From Colletotrichum lupini (lineage: Eukaryota; Ascomycota; Sordariomycetes; Glomerellales; Glomerellaceae), in assembly GCF_023278565.1 (NCBI RefSeq), contig NC_064673.1, positions 3,472,001 to 3,536,000 of the forward strand: a stretch of 64,000 nt of DNA. Reading direction: 5' to 3'. A program made the position numbers and the translations under genes. Positions 60,345-64,000 of the stretch are shown here, piece after piece; position 1 is the stretch's first letter; each line of letters starts with the position of its first letter. Under the pieces are notes generated by a model. The model saw only the letters and a program-made list of their open reading frames with translations. It had not been told where the DNA came from and searched no databases.

Positions 60345-63300
60345 TGCTATTAGGGTCTAAAAGAGGAATTACTAAAATCTGCCCTTCCCTTAAGGTATAC
60401 TACTAGCGCTCTATATATACCTAAGCTACTCCTTTATTACTTAGTCCCCCTTTTTATACCCCCCTAAGCTATTTCTTAACTAATAAGGCCTAATTAGCAA
60501 AGCTTAATAAGGTACTCCCTCTCTTAAGTTTTATCCTAAAGCCCGCTTATAGTTTATATATACTATATTAATCCCTTACTTAAGAGGTCCTTAGATATAT
60601 AATACGATAATAAGTATAAGCAGCGCCCGTTAGCTTAAGTATAGACCCCTTACTTTAGATAATAGCTTTATAATTCTATACCTAGGTCGCTCCTATTTAT
60701 AAGCCGTCCTTACGGCCGCTAGTACTTAAGTAGTCGTTACCCCACTTTTATTCGCTAATATTAACCCCCTTTTAACCTATTATAATTCCGAATTCTTTTT
60801 CTCTTTTTTTTATTTATAATTATCCTTTTTATATATAGTTTTTTATTTTTATTAACGTTTATATTACTCCCTCGTTATATAAATATTATAGTTAATAAAT
60901 ATCTTTTAAATCCTTATTTTTATATACTCCCCGTACTTAAATAAGTCTTTTCTAAAGTCGTTTTATAGTTATTACTAACTCGTTCTAATATAACTATAGC
61001 CCCTAATCGTAGCGTTGCTATTATTAATAATAAAACGGTCGTTAGTACTATAAATACGCTTAGTAGCGGCCGCGGTAGTAGTCTATTTAAAAAGCTTAAT
61101 ATCCCCTTTACTCGCCCTAACTTTATATATATATTACTATTTATACGCTATTTATACTAATTATTACAAACTCTTATTAAAAAGAAAAAGAAAGCGAACG
61201 CTAAAAAGATCGGGGTTAGCTAAATATACTTACTCCTTTATTCTACTTATATTATATATAAGGTACTTAATCTAAAAGCCGAGTATTATAATTAGCTAGG
61301 TTAGTAATTTATAGCCCCTAGTTCGCTCTTTTATTTAATACTTTTTTAAAATTTAATATGCGTTATATTAAGTATATTACGTAAAACTATTTTTATAAAA
61401 ATATAGTAAGCGCTTAGCGCTATTATTACTCTATTACTTTTCTTAAGTATTATACTAATAGCGTTTTAGGTCCCTAAGTCCGCGGAATTTATAGTACGAA
61501 CTTTTTAGAGTATTATACTCGCCTTTAATAGCGACGTTTATAATTCGGAGGTTTATTACTCCGTTATCGCTCTATTATTACTATTACTCGGGTTGCTAAT
61601 ATTATTCTATAGCTCTAGTAGACTTACTAAATTACTATTAGTAATATATAGAGGGCGCTTAAGCGCGCTAATAAAGAGGCCTACTTAACCCCTGTTATTA
61701 ATAATAACAATAATAAAATAGTTATAAGCTCCTCTTGCGCTATGTTTTTATTTTATAATAACGCTATAATTACGCTACTTCGTACTATTCATAACGAAGT
61801 ACGCCGCTCTAATAATATTCTAACTAATATATAATCGCCCCGCTTACGCTCTATATTCATAACTAATTATTTATAAATTTATTAATAATAAGGAGATTAT
61901 TTCTTCTATAACGACCCCTAGGATAATAGCTAAAGTAGCCCTTTTATATATAAGGGTAGTCCTTTTATAAATAAAAATAGTCCTTCTATACGTTATAAAA
62001 ATTAAGGAAACGGTTAGTAATTAGCGCGTTTATGCTACTTAGTTATAACTATATAGCCCCCTTTTTTTATTATTAATAACTAGTTTATTACGTTATTAAG
62101 CTCCTTAAGAACTAGGGTGCGCCGCTTAATTAAAACTCGTTTTTTATATATACTAATTAACGCTACGTTTCTAATATACCTAGCTAGCTCTTATATATCT
62201 TCGTCGCTACTATATCCCTTTTACTAAATTAAGTATTATTACCTCCTCTTTAGCCCTCTATATTATATAATATCTTCTATTTTATAAAATAGCTCCCCGT
62301 CTATATCCTTAATAAGTAAGGGCTTCCGAGGGGCTTCTTTATAGTATTAATATAGCTCGAGTAAGAATATATAAAATATATTATATATTTTATATTACGT
62401 TAATATATCTAATTAATAAGCGACCCCCGCCGTTCTAACTATTAATTTAACTTCGAATAGGCCTAGATACTTATTAATTAACTTCCGGCTAGGACGCTAC
62501 TTCTTAATATTCTTTTTTAATAATAATACCTAATTACCTATTTTATATAATATATCTATCCTAGCTTTATTAGCTTATTATTTATATATCTCGCGTACTT
62601 TTTATATAAAAAGTTATAAAGCTTTTTAATTAGCTTATAATTAGGCTATACGCTCCTTAGCTAAAATATTCTATATACTATCTCGAGTCCCCGTTAAGAT
62701 TAATATAAAGTACGTAAATAAGAACCTAAGTAGGGCCTTAGTAAGCGCTTTACGGATTACTAAGTACTAAGTATTATTATATATAAACTTAGCTAAGTAA
62801 AGACGTTATGCCTAATCCGATTAGTTTTAAGTATAGAAGTAGCAAAAGTACTACTCTAAGTATTAGTTCTACCGTTCTATTTAACCGTCCGTTTATAAGT
62901 AAAACGCAGTACTAAGACGCCTCTTTATTATTAAAAAGTAATAAAAATAAGTCTAAAACTTACTTATAAATAACGACCCCCTATTAAAAACGATCCCTTT
63001 AAGTATTTTAAATTTAATAAAGATCTTTATAAATAGGAGGTTTATAAATCCCTAGGTTATAAGGGTCGTCCTCGTAGTAATATAAACGCTATATTTTATA
63101 AATTAGTTTATTATAATAAGTACCGCGTCGTAGGGGCGCCTCCCGATTAGAGTAGTTAATATAAATAAGCCCGTAATAAAGTTTAGTAATATTTCTTATT
63201 ATAGCCTAACTAGGGTAAGTAGGGGGCGTAATAAGCTATACGGCTTATAATAACGAGGCTTCGTTTACTAGTATACTATATAAATATTAATATAACTTTT

Positions 63301-64000
63301 TATATCCCTACTTATTCTATTTTAATAATAATAGCGTTTTAGTAGTACTATCGTCCGCTTTATATTATAATATCTTACTATAAGTATATCGTAATATACT
63401 TCGATAACTTCCCTCTTTAGCCCCTTATATAATAGTACGTAAGCGCAGCTACTATAATATAGTAGCCCTTTAAAGTCGTATACTTAGCTTTATTATTACT
63501 TCTTCTTAGCTAAATAAGGCCGTTAGTTCCTCTTAATCTACTACTTATCCCTTATAAAAGCGTCCTCTTATTAAGTAGCCCATAGTTAACTTATTATTAA
63601 TAACCCCTCTTTATTAAATACTATTTTAAGTACTCTTATCGTATTAAAGTCCTATAAAACGAGTAGTTCGCAATTTATAATTTTAATAATAAGCTTAAGT
63701 AGCTCTCTAAGTATTATACTATAACTCTAATACCTTAGGCTCGTAGCCCTATTATACTTCTTAAAATATTCCTCGGAGTTCCCTCGAGCTAGAGCTCTTA
63801 ACCTCTTTTACTTACTTCTCTATACTACTACTAGTTCTATTTCTAAAATACTTACTATCCCTTTTACTTAGGAGCTGCTCTTGCGGCTCGTTTTTATATA
63901 CTTTATTATTATAACTCTAAAGGGCTCCTATATTTTTAGTATTATAAAGGTTTTTTTTTATTTTTAATAATAGCTCCTCCGCTCCGTTATTATTACTACT
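60345..64000 (-). mobile_element. RIP-degraded block with Ty3/Gypsy retroelement
   Basis: From about 60345 to the window end the DNA is AT-rich with almost no CpA or TpG, while CpG remains. This is the result expected when CpA has been turned to TpA on both strands. The minus strand still reads as Ty3/Gypsy integrase between about 63420 and 62650. The element runs leftward, so its gag, protease and reverse-transcriptase parts should lie mostly beyond position 64000. The 60.3-62.6 kb part lacks readable domains and may hold the 3' LTR or other repeats. No LTR boundary or target duplication was seen. Confidence 0.85.
62650..63420 (-). pseudogene. Ty3/Gypsy integrase remnant
   Basis: Read on the minus strand with many TAA/TAG stops. 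The order of recognisable parts is: zinc-binding H2C2-like region (IKRTIVLLKRYYY, about 63330-63390), integrase core (ITGL and RPYDAVLII, about 63080-63200; NRGSLFISKF, about 62970), and RRLSTAF then TDG (about 62885-62925). Two of the three DDE-core acidic positions read as Asn and several Gln codons are stops, all fitting G-to-A/C-to-T changes. It cannot make a working integrase. Confidence 0.75.

Overview
This window is nuclear DNA from a filamentous ascomycete, most likely a Sordariomycete. Short introns (about 50-90 nt) with GT...AG ends and CTAAC-like branch sites interrupt most genes. The proteins are of fungal type (Pkc1 with a Gln-rich linker, GT15 mannosyltransferase, Alg3, She9/Mdm33, Bsc6-like MFS). 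The right end is an AT-rich block with almost no CpA or TpG, which is the footprint of repeat-induced point mutation (RIP). A Colletotrichum-like relative would fit, but that is inference.

Layout. 1-68: N-terminus of a proline-rich gene leaving the window on the minus strand. 0.9-2.9 kb: ESCRT-II subunit Vps36 (+). 3.3-4.4: membrane protein of unknown function (-), with a 152-nt G tract behind its start. 6.9-9.1: S9 prolyl-oligopeptidase/dipeptidyl-peptidase 5 (+). 9.9-12.7: GH2 beta-mannosidase (+), preceded by a C tract. 12.9-14.1: PI31-like proteasome regulator (-). 14.7-15.5: Rev7/Mad2B HORMA protein (+). 15.5-23.9 is gene-poor and accessory-like: a 13-exon MFS carrier (+), a decayed reading frame, and a one-TM Ser/Arg/Pro-rich protein (-). 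24.0-25.2: Pol III subunit Rpc37/RPC5 (+). 25.7-28.3: decapping activator Pat1 (-). 28.3-32.1: no gene seen. 32.1-33.7: KRE2/MNT1-type mannosyltransferase (+). 34.1-34.7: mitochondrial uS12m (-). 35.6-37.1: acyl-CoA dehydrogenase (+). 37.1-41.7: no gene seen. 41.7-45.5: protein kinase C (+). 46.1-47.6: She9/Mdm33 (-). 49.3-50.1: HAD phosphatase (+). 50.6-52.2: MFS carrier (-). 53.6-54.1: EIF1AD-like protein (+). 54.1-55.6: Alg3 (-). 55.9-57.2: peroxisomal D-amino-acid oxidase (-). 58.1-58.7: thioredoxin (-). 59.7-60.3: ankyrin-repeat fragment (-). 60.3-64.0: RIP-destroyed DNA holding a Ty3/Gypsy integrase on the minus strand.

Most genes are unrelated housekeeping genes on alternating strands, with many convergent pairs (only 70 nt separate the EIF1AD-like and ALG3 stop codons). 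Three enzymes handle mannose on glycans or glycoproteins: Alg3 in the ER, the KRE2-type enzyme in the Golgi, and beta-mannosidase in breakdown. With Pkc1 they touch the cell wall, but they are scattered and I see no gene cluster. I found no tRNA, rRNA or CRISPR array, and no convincing new multigene system. The strongest non-gene signals are the RIP-mutated retroelement, a pseudogene whose four stops could all be C-to-T changes, and the two homopolymer tracts. Exon joints were worked out by hand from splice signals and reading-frame agreement.
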